From positions 159,578 through 223,577 of the forward strand of contig JAGTXO010000054.1 of the NCBI GenBank assembly GCA_019448385.1: a DNA stretch of 64,000 nt. Direction: 5' to 3'. The notes under the pieces were generated by a model. That model was not told where the DNA came from, searched no databases, and saw nothing but the letters and a program-made list of their open reading frames with translations. Below are positions 30,101-39,300 of the stretch, in pieces; position 1 is the stretch's first letter; each line of letters starts with the position of its first letter. This stretch comes from Diacronema lutheri (taxonomy: Eukaryota > Haptophyta > Pavlovophyceae > Pavlovales > Pavlovaceae). A program made the translations under genes and the position numbers.

Positions 30101-31117
30101 CGCGCGCGGCCGCCTGCGCGTCGGCGAACGGCGCGGTGGCGGTGTGCGCGTGCGCGCGCGGCGCCGCGCTCGACCGCCATGCTGGTTCGACGAGCAGGGA
30201 AGCGGCGGCTTTGGCGGAGAACATGGAGACGTGCGAGTCGACGCGCGCCGGCCGGAGCGTGGCGTCGGTGGCGCGGGCGTCGGCGGCGATGGCGTCGGCG
30301 GCGTGGGCGTCGGCGGCGATGACGTCGGCGGCGATGGCGTCGGCGGCGAGCGTTTCGTGGCCGGGCGGCGCGAGAATGGCGAGTAGCTGGTCGCGCACGG
30401 CGTAGACCTGCTCGCGCGCCGCGCGGTGGAGCGGCCGGTTGTGCGGGGGGGGGGCGGGTTGGGGGCGGGGCGGGCGGGGCGGGTTGGGGGCCGGGGCGGG
30501 CGGGGCGGGTTGGGGGCACAGCGGGCGGGGCGGGTTGGGGGCGCATGGCAGCCGCGCCGGCAAAGGCAGCGGCGCGCTGTGCAGGGCGGCGCGCGCGGTG
30601 CGAGGCGAGCCCCTGCCTCGCCCCCTCTCTCGCCACGCGTCCTCCCTCTTCTTGCCCCCCAACTGCCCCGCCCCCCTCTTCGCCCGCCCGCGCGCGCACA
30701 CCCCCGCGCCACCCGCCCCGGACCGCGCCGCACCTTTGGCGTCCCGACGTTGGCGCGGACGGCCGCCGCGTGCCTGTTGAGCGACGAGAGGGAGACAAAG
30801 TCAAAGTCGACGAGGACAAAGTCGCGCACGCCCGCGCGCGCGAGCAGCGCCGCGCAGTGCGAGCCCACGCCGCCCAGCCCGACGATCGCGACGCGCGCAG
30901 CGTGGAGCTCGCGCGGCGCGCGGAGCGGCGGCGCGTCCGGCGGCGAGGTCGCGCGCTCGCGGCCGGCGGACGGCTCGGCGGCGGCGCGCAAACGCGCACG
31001 CCGCGCCGCCTCGGCGCGCGCGACGAGGCGCCGACGGCGGACGCGCGCCGCGAGCCCGACGCACGCGAGCCCGACGCACGCGAGAAGACCGCGCGCCGCC
31101 ATCGCGGGTCCGGCCAT
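27180..31117 (-). CDS. TCD1: tRNA threonylcarbamoyladenosine dehydratase (TCD/CsdL-like)
   Basis: Exons 31117-30734, 30407-29889, 29612-29525 and 28801-27180 join in frame to 870 residues. The N-terminus has a membrane segment (ARGLLACVGLACVGLAARV), as in the mitochondrial outer-membrane TCD proteins of yeast. The E1-like fold follows: ARVAIVGLGGVGSHCAALLA, DFVLVDFDFVSLSSLNRHAA, LPDLVIDAIDDVRTKAELLL (restored by splicing), SALGAGGKLDGARLHVGALN (also across a junction), VYSSAPIVAALLPLDP and RVVPVMGPMPALFGAVLASE. The enzyme cyclises t6A at tRNA position 37 to ct6A. Ala- and Gly-rich insertions make it nearly twice the usual size; the Arg-rich last ~60 residues are less certain. Intron 3 (29524-28802) is almost entirely a G-rich minisatellite. 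Confidence 0.8.
28940..29360 (+). repeat. G-rich 19-base minisatellite inside a TCD intron
   Basis: About 21 copies of gaagggggcaggtgSaggc (S = c or g, with tgg variants). Runs of G flank it at 28845-28870, 28896-28913 and 29669-29685. On the transcribed strand it becomes C-rich, so the intron has a pyrimidine-rich body. Because 19 is not a multiple of three, all three frames stay open as repeated peptides, which generates large spurious frames. Confidence 0.9.
29740..29840 (+). repeat. Tandem 44-base repeat in TCD intron 2
   Basis: The unit gaagctgccacggggcgctg followed by aagtgagccgcggggttgggt occurs about two and a half times (29705-29835) in the intron between 29613 and 29888. Confidence 0.8.
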
Positions 31118-31129
31118 CGTGCGCCGCCC
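31118..31129. promoter_or_regulatory. 12-base gap between divergent start codons (TCD / kinesin)
   Basis: The TCD ATG (31117, minus) and kinesin ATG (31130, plus) are 12 bases apart. If both starts are right, each promoter lies inside the other gene's 5' coding or leader sequence. A downstream TCD ATG at 31102 would widen the gap to 27 bases only. Confidence 0.45.
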
Positions 31130-34100
31130 ATGCCGGCGCCGGCGGAGCCGGCGGGCGGGCGCGCCTCCCCGGGCGCCCGGCGCGCGGGATCGCCGCGCGC
31201 GGAGCGGCGCAACGGCTCGCCTCGGGCGGTGGTGGAGCGGCGCTCTGAGACCGACGCCACGCCGACGAGCCGCAGGCCGGGCGTCGCGCGCCCGCCGCGG
31301 GTGCCTGGCGTGGTGACGCCGCCGGCGCGCCGCTCGACCGAGAAGGGCGCGCCGGCGCCGCGCGCGCTCGACGCAGGGCCCGACGTGGCCAGTGCGGACG
31401 GTGCGGACGACTTTGCCGCCGCTGAAGCCGCCGGTGCGCGCGCGCCGCGCGCCGTGCGCTGCGCGCGCGCGCGCGCGCGCGCCCACGCGTCGGGCGCGCC
31501 GCGCGCCGCGCCGCGCAGCCGGCGTGCCGAGGCGTGAGAGCGCGGAGGAGCGCGTGCGCGTGGCCGTGCGCGTACGCCCGCCCGTCCGCGCCGACGAGGC
31601 CGCGGCGGGCACCGCGTCCGCGCGCGAGACCAACGCGATGCACTGCACCGGCTCGACGCTGTGGCTTCTGCCCGGCGGCGGCGGCGGCGGTGGCGGTAGT
31701 GGCGGTGGTGGCGGTGGCGGTGGCGGTGGTGAGGGCAGTGGCGGCGGTTCGGAGAAGGAGCAGCGGCAGCCCTCCGCGCGCCAATTCGCCTTCGACTGGG
31801 TCCTCGGCCCCGAGAGCTCGCAGGCCGACGTGTTCAACGCGACGTGCGCCGAGACGCGCGTCGTCGACGGCGTGCTCGACGGCGTGAACGGGTGCGTGAT
31901 GGTCTACGGGCAGACGGGCGCGGGCAAGACGCACACGCTGTCCAACCTGCGCGACGGCGCCGAGGGCATCGTGCCGCGCGCGCTCCGTGCCCTCTTCGAC
32001 GCGATCGCGCGAGAGAGCCATCACGATGGCGGCGGGGCGCACGATGGCGGCGGGGCGCACGATGGCGGCGGGGCGCACGATGGCGGCGGGGCGCACGATG
32101 GCGGCGGGGCGCACGATGGCGGCGGCGATCACGATGGTGACGGCGCGCACGGCGCGCGCGGCGAGCCGGGCGCGTGGGCGGTGCAGCTCGCGTTTGTACA
32201 GATCTACATGGAGGGCGTGCACGACCTGCTCGCGCCGGGCAACACGGTCGAGATCCGCGAAACGCCCGGCGAGGGCGCGAGCCTCGCCGGCTGCGAGTGG
32301 GTCGACGTGGCGTCGTGCGACAACGCGCTCAACGCGCTGCGCGCGGGCGAGCGGCGGCGCGTGACCGCCGCGACGTCGCTCAACGACGCGTCGTCGCGCT
32401 CGCACACGGTGCTCGTGCTCTCGGTGCGCGGGCGGCGCGGCGCCTGCTCGACGCATGGCCGCCTCTTCCTCGTCGATCTCGCCGGCTGTGAGCGCGTGAA
32501 GCGTTCCGAGGTGACGGGCGTCGCGTTCGATGAGGCGGTCGCAATCAACACGTCGCTCACGTGCCTCGGGCGGTGCGTCGCGGCGCTCGCGGCGCACGGC
32601 AGGCAGGGGCGGCCACCCTTCCGCGAGTCGAAGCTCACGCGCCTCCTCTCCGCCGCCTTCGGCGGGCGTTCGAAGACAATTCTCGTCGTGAGCGCGCCCC
32701 GCGCCGCGCGGCGCAGCGCGGCGCGGCGGCGCGGGGCGGCGCCGAGCGGCGCGGGGTGGCGCGGGCTGGCGCAGCTGGCGCGCACGCGCGCGGTGTGGGC
32801 CGAGGCGCGCGCTGCGCCGGGGCACGTGGGCGGCAGCGGCGGGGCGTGGCGTCAGCCAACGGTTCGCACCGCCCTTGGCCCGCTTGCATCGCCCGTCCGC
32901 CCCTGGGGCGAAGCGCCAGCCAGCCGCGCCGTTAGCCAGCCAGCTGCGCGCTGCCGCACCGCCCCTACCGCAGGGCTCCTACCGCACGGCCCTTACTGCA
33001 CCGCTCCTACCGCACCGCCCCTACCGCACCGCCCCTGTTGCACTTCGCCCTGTTGCACCGCCCCTGTTGCACCGCCCTTACCGCACCGCCCCTACCGCAC
33101 CGCCTCTACCGCACCGCCCCTGTTGCACCGCCCCTGTTGCACCGCCCCTGTTGCACCGCCCTTGGTCCGCATCGCACATCCGTCGCCAGCTGCGCCGACG
33201 CGCGCGCCGCGGCCCGCGCGCCGCGCGCCCTAACGACTGCCGCCGCGCGCCCTAACGACTGCCGCCGCGCGCCCTAACGACTGCCGCCGCACGCCGTTAC
33301 GACCGCCGCCGCGCGCTCAGATCTGCGTCGCGCCTTCGACGCTCGACCTGTCCGAGTCAACCGCCGCGCTCCAGTTTGGCGCGCAGGCGATGGCCGTGAA
33401 GGTGCACGCGCGCGCCAACACCACCATCGACCACACCGCGCTCAACACGAGCCTGCTCGCGCAGCTCGACGCGCTCGAGGCGCCGGCGCGCGCGCTCGAC
33501 GCCGCCGCGGTCGCGCAGCTCGCGCCGCGCCTCGCGCAGCTCGGCGCGCTCGGCGCGCAGTGCGCGCAGCTGCGCGCGAGCAACGCCGCGGCGCGCGCGC
33601 GCGCGGCCGCCGCGCGCGCGGCCGCGCCGGCGCCCGCCGGCGCTGCCCGCGGCGCGGCGTTGAACGGCGCGCAGCGCGCGGGCGCGCGCGCGCCCGACGC
33701 CGCCGCGGCGAGGGTGTCGCTCGAGGCGGAGTTGCTCGCGCTGGACGCGGCGATCGCGGCGGCGGAGTCGACGCAGTCGCAGCCCGCGCTGCGCGCGCTC
33801 GCCGCCGCTGCGGCGCGTGACGGCGTTGGCGGCGGCGACGGCGGTGGCGGCGGCGACGGCGCAGGCGCGGGCGGACGCGACGGCGGCGAAGGCGTTGCCG
33901 CGCTCGCCACGTCGGAGCTGAGCGGCATCGGGACGGCGGTCGGCGCGGCGTGGGCCGACGTGAAGCAGTTGGGCGCGGAGAAGGCGGAGGCGGCGGAGCG
34001 CTTTGAGCGCGCGCAGCTCGAGGCGGAGGGCGAGGCGCGCGCGATGGAGGCGATGGAGGTGCGCGCGACCACCTCATGCGACCACCCCTCCCCGCCCCCC

Positions 34101-35802
34101 CCTCCTGCGACCACCTCCTGCGACCACCCCTCCCCGCCCCCCCCTCCTGCGACCACCTCCTGCGACCACCCCTCCCCGCCCCCCCTCCTGCGACCACCTC
34201 ATGCGACCACCCCTCCCCGCCCCCCCCTCCTGCGACCACCTCCTGCGACCACCCCTCCCCGCCCCCCCTCCTGCGACCACCTCCTGCGACCACCCCTCCC
34301 CGCCCCCCCCTCCTGCGACCACCTCCTGCGACCACCCCTCCCCGCCCCCCCTCCTGCGACCACCTCCTGCGACCACCCCTCCCCGCCCCCCCTCCTGCGA
34401 CCACCTCCTGCGACCACCCCTCCCCGCCCCCCCCTCCTGCGACCACCCCTCCCCGCCCCCCCTCCTGCGACCACCTCCTGCGACCACCCCTCCCCGCCCC
34501 CCCTCCTGCGACCACCTCCTGCGACCACCCCTCCCCGCCCCCCCTCCTGCGACCACCTCCTGCGACCACCCCTCCCCGCCCACCCTCCTGCGACCACCTC
34601 CTGCGACCACCCCTCCCCGCCCCCCCTCCTGCGACCACCTCCTGCGACCACCCCTCCCCGCCCCCCCTCCTGCGACCACCTCCTGCGATGGAGGTGGTCG
34701 CGTTGCGGCTGGTGCAACGGCGCGCGCCTTTTATGCGGTAGCGGCCGCGCGAGCCGCTGCCGATTCGCGCGCCCGCCGGTCGCGCGCCGCTTACGTGCGC
34801 GCCGCCGCCCCGCCACCGCCGCCGCCGCGCACCGGCCACCTCCTGCGGCCACCTCCTGCGGCCACCTCGTGCGACCACCTCCTGCGACCACCTCGTGCGA
34901 CCAGTCTTCCCTCTACGACGTGGCGGCCGACCTCGGCCGCCTCGCGCTTGTCTACCGCGCGGGCGGCAAGGCGTCGGAGGCGGTCCCCCTCCTCGTCTCC
35001 GCCATCTCTGTGTATGAGCACGTGCTCGGTGCGACGCACCCCGAGGTCGCAAAGGATCTCGTCAATCTGGGCAACGCGCTCTGCGACTTACGTCGCCATG
35101 CTGAGGCCGAGCCGCTGTACAAGCGCGCGCTTGAAATCGACCGTGCGGCTCTGGGCGAAGCCCACCCAGAGGTTGCCATGGACCTTTCAAATTTGGGCAT
35201 CGTGTACCGCGTGCAGGGCCGGATGGGCGAGGCGGCGGCGCTCTTCGAACAGGCGCTTGCGATCATGCTGGACGCCGTCGGAGCCGACGACCCCAAGGCC
35301 GTCACGATCGCACGCAACCTCGCGGCGACGCAGGCGCGCGCCGCCACCGCCGCTGCGCGCGCGGGCGTCCGGGAGCTTCGCGCACCCCTGGCAGCCACGG
35401 AAGCTTCGCGCACCCCTGGCAGCCATCGTGTTACGCGTCATCATGCTACGCGTCACTCCGCCCCGCCGCCGCCCGCCGCCCGCCGCCCGCTGCCCGCCGC
35501 CCGCCGCCCACCCGCAGGTGATCGACGTTGGCTATGGCGGCGGGCGGGGCAAGGCGCCCGAGAAACTCGAGCGGCGTCTCTCTTTCTCGCGGCGCAAGGC
35601 GGGCAGCGAGCTGCGGCACGAGCTGGACAGCAGGCAGGAGCTCGCGGCGGAGAAGCGCGAAGCCGCGCTTGCGGCCAAGGTGGAGCGCGCGCGGCTGCGC
35701 GCGAGCGGCGGCGGGTCGGCGCGCAACTCGGCGGCCGACGTCACGTCCGACGCGGCCGCGGCCGCGGTCGTTGCCGACGGCGCGCGCGAAGAGCGGCCGT
35801 AG
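31130..35802 (+). CDS. Kinesin motor protein with kinesin-light-chain-like TPRs
   Basis: Exons 31130-31433, 31519-32687, 33321-34058, 34905-35366 and 35518-35802 give 985 residues. The N-terminal motor (about 110-510) has VRVAVRVRPPV, the P-loop VYGQTGAGKTHTLSN, SLNDASSRSHTVLV (switch I), FLVDLAGCERVK (switch II), AINTSLTCLGRCVAAL, PFRESKLTRLLSAAFGG and, across an intron, KTILVICVAPSTLDLSESTA. Loop insertions of poly-Gly and six HDGGGA units enlarge it. A ~240-residue coiled-coil stalk follows. Exon 4 encodes TPRs of the kinesin-light-chain type (YEHVLGATHPEVAKDLVNLG, ALEIDRAALGEAHPEVAMDL). The tail has a basic coiled segment. The donor of intron 4 is uncertain (GTCCGG at 35367, or a GC donor near 35330). 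Confidence 0.8.
32024..32135 (+). repeat. 18-base coding repeat in kinesin motor loop
   Basis: About six copies of cacgatggcggcggggcg encode (HDGGGA)n between helix alpha2 and strand beta4 of the motor, where loop L6 lies. The array is perfect or nearly so and in frame. Confidence 0.85.
33015..33165 (+). repeat. Degenerate ttgcaccgcccctg repeat in kinesin intron 2
   Basis: The 633-base intron 32688-33320 holds many copies of accgcccctaccgc / ttgcaccgcccctg and, near its end, three to four copies of ccctaacgactgccgccgcg (33228-33300). Confidence 0.8.
34060..34690 (+). repeat. C-rich ~41-base minisatellite in kinesin intron 3
   Basis: About fifteen units of the form ctcctgcgaccacctcctgc plus gaccacccctccccgccccc. 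The intron (34059-34904, 846 bases, a multiple of three) has no stop in the kinesin frame, so a retained transcript would translate through it as Pro/Ser/Cys/Asp-rich repeats. Confidence 0.9.
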
Positions 35803-36188
35803 CACGAGCGGCCCGGCTGGTCCACCCCAGCCCAAGGGTTGTGTGCAAATGTTCCAGTGCGGCTCAGGGATGACCGCCATTATTTCACACGCGGAGATGC
35901 CGCGCAAGCGACAGAATCAGATCTGGACCTCTGCCGCATTGGATTCGCGCAACACAACCGCCCGCTCGAGAATCAGGTCGTCGAGCTCTCTTTGCGCTCG
36001 GCGCGTCGGCCACGCACAAACGTGCCGGAAAGGGGCGATCGAGGCGGAGCGCTCCACGACGACGGAGATCGCGCGTTGAATCGTGGCGAGACACTTTTCG
36101 ACCCCCCGCGCCGCGGCGCGGATACGCGCAAGGCAGCCAACCGCGCGCACGCCTCCGCTCCCAACCCAAGCGCCGCGCGCGCCGCCGT

Positions 36189-36779
36189 TCAGCGCACCGA
36201 CGCCTTGAAGAGCGTCGTCGCGGCCTTCCGCGACGTCTCCGGGTGCGCTTGCGCAAACGCGAACGCCTCGCGCGAGGCGTCGCCGCGGAAGTCGGGCGCG
36301 TCGGTGGCGCGACGAAGGTCGGGCGACGCGTGCTCGCCCGGCCGCGCCTTCATGCAGAAGGACGTGAGGAAGTGCAGCGCGCCGACGACGACGACGATGA
36401 GCGACGCGATCTTGGAGAAGCCCCACTCCGTGTGCGCGAAAAAGGTGAGGACGCCGACGAGCACGTCAAATGCGGCCTTGCCGCGCGGGTAGACGAGGAA
36501 ATGCGCGTAGAACTCGAGCTGCCTGTACAGCACCGAGAGCAGCGGCACGTGCTTGCACTCGGCGATCACGATCACAAGGCCAAACGCCATCGAGTAGACT
36601 GACGTCATCGCCTTGAGCAGGTTGATGTTGATGACGCCGAAGAGGCCACCGACGAAGAGGATGACGCCAGAGCAGAGCGAGAGGAACGACATGGTCGCGG
36701 CCGGGTCCGAGCACGCTTGCTTGAGCAGCGACGGCGCCGCGGGCTGCGTCGCTGCTGACGCTGCGCCCGCCGTGGCCAT
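36189..36779 (-). CDS. COPI-associated / TVP15-like Golgi membrane protein
   Basis: 196 residues, intronless. Four hydrophobic segments are seen: LCSGVILFVGGLFGVININ, VYSMAFGLVIVIAECKHVP, a third around AAFDVLVGVLTFFAHTEWGF, and KIASLIVVVVGALHFLTSFC. Spacing and the AFGLVIVIAE and YPRGKAAF elements match the COPI-associated protein family (PF08507), which includes yeast Tvp15 of late-Golgi vesicles. The soluble C-terminus (HPETSRKAATTLFKASVR) is short. The longer frame starts with GTG; the ATG at 36779 is used, 84 bases from the divergent carrier. Confidence 0.75.
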   Translation of the reverse strand: MATAGAASAATQPAAPSLLKQACSDPAATMSFLSLCSGVILFVGGLFGVININLLKAMTSVYSMAFGLVIVIAECKHVPLLSVLYRQLEFYAHFLVYPRGKAAFDVLVGVLTFFAHTEWGFSKIASLIVVVVGALHFLTSFCMKARPGEHASPDLRRATDAPDFRGDASREAFAFAQAHPETSRKAATTLFKASVR

Positions 36780-36863
36780 GGCGGCCGCCGGGCGTACAAA
36801 TCCGCGGCGTGGCCTTTCGCACACCTTTTACCTTTTTGCTTTTGAAGTTTTGAACAAAAAAGA
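36780..36863. promoter_or_regulatory. 84-base bidirectional promoter with T-rich motif
   Basis: Between the COPI-associated gene and the carrier. It contains caccttttacctttttgctt (36822-36841), similar to motifs at 16997 and (minus strand) 21520, in otherwise GC-rich DNA. Confidence 0.5.
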
Positions 36864-37973
36864 ATGAAAACCTATTATGAGATTTTTGCACTAGTTCATA
36901 ACCAGACCAGCACCAATTGCGGCGAGGAATCAGCCGTCGGCAACGGTTCAATGTTCGAGTCCGCCGTCGGGCGCGAGGCGTGGCGCGACGGTCCGCCGCT
37001 CGGCGCGGCGGGCCGCGCGCGAGCGCCACTCCGATCGCCGTCTAACCTGCTCAGCGCCGAGCCCGTAGCCGTCGCACAATCGCCGCCCGCGCACGCCCAC
37101 GTCGCGCCCAAGAGCGCCGCGCCGTACAAGCTCCTCGCGGGCGGCGCGTCGTCCGCCGCATCGCGGCTGCTGCTCGCGCCGCTCGAAGTGATCCGGACGG
37201 TGCAGCAGGCGGCATCGCCTACGCAGCCGCCCGCGCCGATGCTCGTCGTTGGCCGTCAGCTCCTCGCCGACGAGGGCTGGCGCGCGCTGCTCAAGGGGAC
37301 GCGCGCGGCGATGGCCAAGTCGGTGCCCGAGTACGCGCTGCGCTTCGGCGCCTTCGACGCGCTGCGTGATGGCCTCGCGACCAACCCAGCGGCGCCGACG
37401 CTCAGCGAACGCCTCTTCGCCGGCGGCTGCGCCGGCGCCGTCGCGCAGCTCGCCGTGCAGCCGCTCGACGTCGTGAAGACGCGCATCACGCTCGCGCCCG
37501 TTGGCACGTACGCAGGCGTTGTCGACTGCGCGGCGCGCGTGCTACGACGCGAGGGTGCGAGCGCGCTCTTTCGCGGCCTCGCGCCCTCACTCGTCGGCGT
37601 CTTCCCCTTCGCCGCCCTCGAGCAGGGCCTCAGCTCGTTTTTGAAAGACGCGCTGCGCGCGAGCGCGCGTGCGCGCGCGCGCGCCGAGCCATCGATCGTC
37701 GAGCTGCTCACGTGCGGCGCGATTGCGTCGTCGGTCGCTACCGCGGCCACCTACCCGCTCCACCTCGTGCGCACGCGCGTGCAGGCGAGCGGCGTCGCGG
37801 GCTTGCCCGAGTACGCGAACGCGTGGCAGTGCGCGCGCCGCACATTCACGGCGGAAGGTCCGGCGGGCTTCTACCGCGGGCTGCACGCGACGCTGCTCAA
37901 GGGCGCGCCGTCCGCCGCGCTCGGCTGGGGCATCTTCGAGCTGCTCTGCGCGCAGCTCGACGCGCGCAGCTGA
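36864..37973 (+). CDS. Mitochondrial carrier family (SLC25) protein
   Basis: 369 residues, intronless. The first ~85 residues (MKTYYEIFALVHNQTSTNCG) are not carrier-like and could be partly untranslated; internal ATGs exist. Three carrier repeats follow: SRLLLAPLEVIRTVQQA; GGCAGAVAQLAVQPLDVVKT then GLAPSLVGVFPFAALEQGLS; and SVATAATYPLHLVRTRVQAS then GFYRGLHATLLKGAPSAALG. Signatures are intact in repeats 1 and 2 (PLEVIR, PLDVVK); repeat 3 has PLHLVR with His in place of the acidic residue. Such carriers move metabolites across the inner mitochondrial membrane; the substrate is unknown. The degenerate copy is at 9859-10755. Confidence 0.8.
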   Translation: MKTYYEIFALVHNQTSTNCGEESAVGNGSMFESAVGREAWRDGPPLGAAGRARAPLRSPSNLLSAEPVAVAQSPPAHAHVAPKSAAPYKLLAGGASSAASRLLLAPLEVIRTVQQAASPTQPPAPMLVVGRQLLADEGWRALLKGTRAAMAKSVPEYALRFGAFDALRDGLATNPAAPTLSERLFAGGCAGAVAQLAVQPLDVVKTRITLAPVGTYAGVVDCAARVLRREGASALFRGLAPSLVGVFPFAALEQGLSSFLKDALRASARARARAEPSIVELLTCGAIASSVATAATYPLHLVRTRVQASGVAGLPEYANAWQCARRTFTAEGPAGFYRGLHATLLKGAPSAALGWGIFELLCAQLDARS

Positions 37974-38233
37974 CGCGCTGCGCATTGACGGCCGGCGCGC
38001 GCGTCGGCGGCCAGCGGCACGCCGCGCGGCGCGGCGCGGTCGTGGCGCGTGCAGAGTCGCTGCAGGATCACCAACATTCACCGGTCAGTGCCGGAGCCCG
38101 CTCTGCTTCTGCGGCCGGGCTCACATTGCGCGTCCGCTGTTTCGTCGCACACCCTCTCCGTGAGCGCGAATTTGAGACCATGTCCGAAGCCGTCTTGCGC
38201 ACCCTCAGCCTTCGCGTCCGACCTGCTTCTGGG

Positions 38234-39136
38234 CTAGGCGGTGCCGGCAGATGCGCGCAGCTGCTCCACGTCAAGTTCGAGCAAAAAGTTGGCAATGTAC
38301 AGGTCGAGGCAGCGCTGCTCGAGAAGCGCGTACGCAGCATCGCCCTTGTGCGCGCAGCCGCAGGCGTGGCGCGCACGCTTCTGCGCGCGCGGGTTCGTTG
38401 CGGCGAGACCCTCCGCATCCACCGAACTCTGCTCTCCCAGCAGCGCATCGCGTTTCGCGGCCTTCGTGCGCAGCTTCTTGACCGTCGTCGAGAAGGGCGG
38501 CGTGACGCCGTAGAAGGAGGGGTACTTGCTCCGAATGACCGGATCGGCGGGGCACACGAGCAGTCGGAAGGAACCCTTCTTGTGCGACGACGAGAGGATG
38601 TTGAACTTGATCACGAGTTGGCCGACGATCTTGCCGTCCACGAGCTTCAGGCTGCCCTTCACGACCTCGACGTGCGGCGCATCGCCGGGTCGCGTAAATG
38701 GGTACTCGTGGGTGTCGGCGCACAGGATGAGCACGTCGAGCTCGATGCTCTCGTTGGGGAACTGCGCGCCCATGGCCGCACACACTTCCGCGAGATACGA
38801 GCGGGTCGTCAGGTAATGGTCAGGCGCTCCGTTTTGGCCGGGGCTGAGTTGGACTCGGAGCGCCGGCTCGCCCGCATCGTGCGCGGGCGTGCGCGTCGGG
38901 GCACGTCTAGTCGTCATACAGTCGTCGCCCGAGTCCATGACGCGGTCCGGCGCGACGTCTTTCGTGTCAGGGTCAGGCCGGCCGGCGAGGTGCGTCGTGT
39001 CGCTCGGCGAGGAATGACCGCCGACTGGGGTGTGGCGCGAAGCCGATCCGTCGACAACTTCGGCGGCGTTCGCATCGTTCGCCGATGAGGCTGAGGTTTC
39101 GTGCATCGGCTCGTCCTTCAGCATCGCCGCGCACAT
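38234..39136 (-). CDS. Beta-sandwich protein, intact copy
   Basis: 300 residues from MCAAMLKDEPMHETSASSAN, the start shared with copy A; the open frame extends further upstream to an ATG at 39361 through sequence not conserved in copy A. Residues 1-~80 are Ser/Asp-rich. The strand-rich domain has ALRVQLSPGQNGAPDHYLTT, ESIELDVLILCADTHEYPF, VKGSLKLVDGKIVGQLVIKF, SSSHKKGSFRLLVCPADP and FSTTVKKLRTKAAKRDALLG. The C-terminus has a Cys/His-containing stretch (CGCAHKGDAAYALLEQRC) and ends LLELDVEQLRASAGTA. It is a family member of the gene at 4299 and of the pseudogene at 8708. A DNA-binding or Ig-like fold is possible; no function is assigned. Confidence 0.65.
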   Translation of the reverse strand: MCAAMLKDEPMHETSASSANDANAAEVVDGSASRHTPVGGHSSPSDTTHLAGRPDPDTKDVAPDRVMDSGDDCMTTRRAPTRTPAHDAGEPALRVQLSPGQNGAPDHYLTTRSYLAEVCAAMGAQFPNESIELDVLILCADTHEYPFTRPGDAPHVEVVKGSLKLVDGKIVGQLVIKFNILSSSHKKGSFRLLVCPADPVIRSKYPSFYGVTPPFSTTVKKLRTKAAKRDALLGEQSSVDAEGLAATNPRAQKRARHACGCAHKGDAAYALLEQRCLDLYIANFLLELDVEQLRASAGTA

Positions 39137-39204
39137 CGTCGGGTTCGCCGCGTTGCTCGTGTTGCCGTCCGTCGATCGAGCGGAAGAGATTTTATTTATA
39201 CTCC

Positions 39205-39300
39205 GGGAGAATACCGGTAATACGTTTTGCTTTTGGTGCAACAGTATTTCCGAAGAATACCGGTAATACGTTTTGCTGTATTCCAATACCGGTATTTCAC
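39205..39300 (+). repeat. Repeated accggtaatacgttttgc element
   Basis: The unit gaataccggtaatacgtttt occurs twice (39210 and 39254), with a partial third copy (ccaataccggtattt, 39282). It is present only in duplication copy B and interrupts the alignment with copy A. The units contain the palindrome taccggta. Confidence 0.8.

Noticed and set aside
28881-30701. Long minus frame encoding CPLRLHLPPSPAP-type repeats
   Set aside because: It is translation of the 19-base G-rich minisatellite in a TCD intron; conserved TCD exons splice around it.
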